DNA from: Nereocystis luetkeana
Taxonomy: Eukaryota; Sar; Phaeophyceae; Laminariales; Laminariaceae
DNA length: 64,000 bases
NCBI GenBank assembly: GCA_031213475.1
Contig: JARUPZ010000002.1
Coordinates: 10,980,466-11,044,465, forward strand
Direction of reading: 5' to 3'
The translations under genes and the position numbers were made by a program. Of this stretch, positions 63,903-64,000 are shown piece by piece; positions within the stretch are counted from its first letter, which is position 1, and each line of letters starts with the position of its first letter. The notes below the pieces were generated by a model. It saw only the letters and a list, made by a program, of their open reading frames with translations, did not search any database and was not told the origin of the DNA.

Positions 63903-64000
63903 GTTTTTTTTTTTTTTTTTCATCACTTTTACTTTCCAGCCTAGCTCGTAGGAGGTTTTTACCCTCGGCGATCTTCTGGACAAGCCGTGGTCACAGGTGT
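63903..64000 (-). mobile_element. SINE 3' end, cut by the window edge
   Basis: A run of about 20 T is followed by CATCACTTTTACTTTCCAGC and, further on, TGGACAAGCCGTGGTCA. On the minus strand this is the SINE body end with a poly(A) tail. The long clean tail suggests a young copy. The head should lie beyond 64000. Confidence 0.7.

Overview
The window is nuclear DNA of a multicellular stramenopile, most likely a brown alga (Ectocarpus-like). Three things point there. A cysteine-rich gene at about 7.7-13.3 kb carries two copies of the EsV-1-7 motif, a family strongly expanded in brown algae. The genes have many GT-AG introns, often long and full of repeats. A conserved motile-cilium gene is present, as expected for a lineage with flagellated gametes and spores. 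There are no bacterial-style operons, rRNA genes or CRISPR arrays.

Layout. 1-3.1 kb: broken 3' part of a DIRS-like tyrosine-recombinase retroelement with direct repeats behind it. 3.1-7.7 kb: intergenic, with one 35-bp tandem repeat. 7.7-13.3 kb (+): EsV-1-7 domain gene. 13.3-15.5 kb: intergenic, with duplicated TATA-bearing segments and two foldback sequences. 15.6-20.2 kb (-): a LINE with an uninterrupted 1246-codon endonuclease/reverse-transcriptase ORF. 20.2-25.4 kb: a Harbinger-like MITE, another inverted-repeat element and tandem repeats. 25.4-31.3 kb (-): a seven-exon host gene of unknown function. 31.4-36.6 kb: a TIR element, a tRNA-derived SINE, CTG-rich repeats and a 527-bp tandem duplication. 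36.6-39.2 kb: compact coding-like ORFs of unknown origin. 40.3-42.3 kb (-): the 3' exons of another unknown host gene. 42.4-62.2 kb (+): CFAP52 (WDR16), 13 exons. 62.2-64 kb: repeats and a SINE cut by the window edge.

The best supported gene is CFAP52. All 13 exons can be placed, the splice phases agree throughout, and the sum is 2163 nt (720 residues plus stop). It encodes a WD40 protein of the ciliary axoneme. Its introns hold most of the repeats seen here: a 5'-truncated LINE, MITEs, a dispersed repeat of unknown class that always abuts a G/C tract, a (GA)n tract and a large imperfect palindrome.

Repeats explain much of the window. The LINE family is recognised in four places by a shared 3' end with a (CA)n tail. 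A tRNA-derived SINE family is recognised in three places by a shared tail. Several short inverted-repeat elements have clear terminal repeats, two of them with 3-bp TWA target duplications. All family assignments are by eye; no database search was run.
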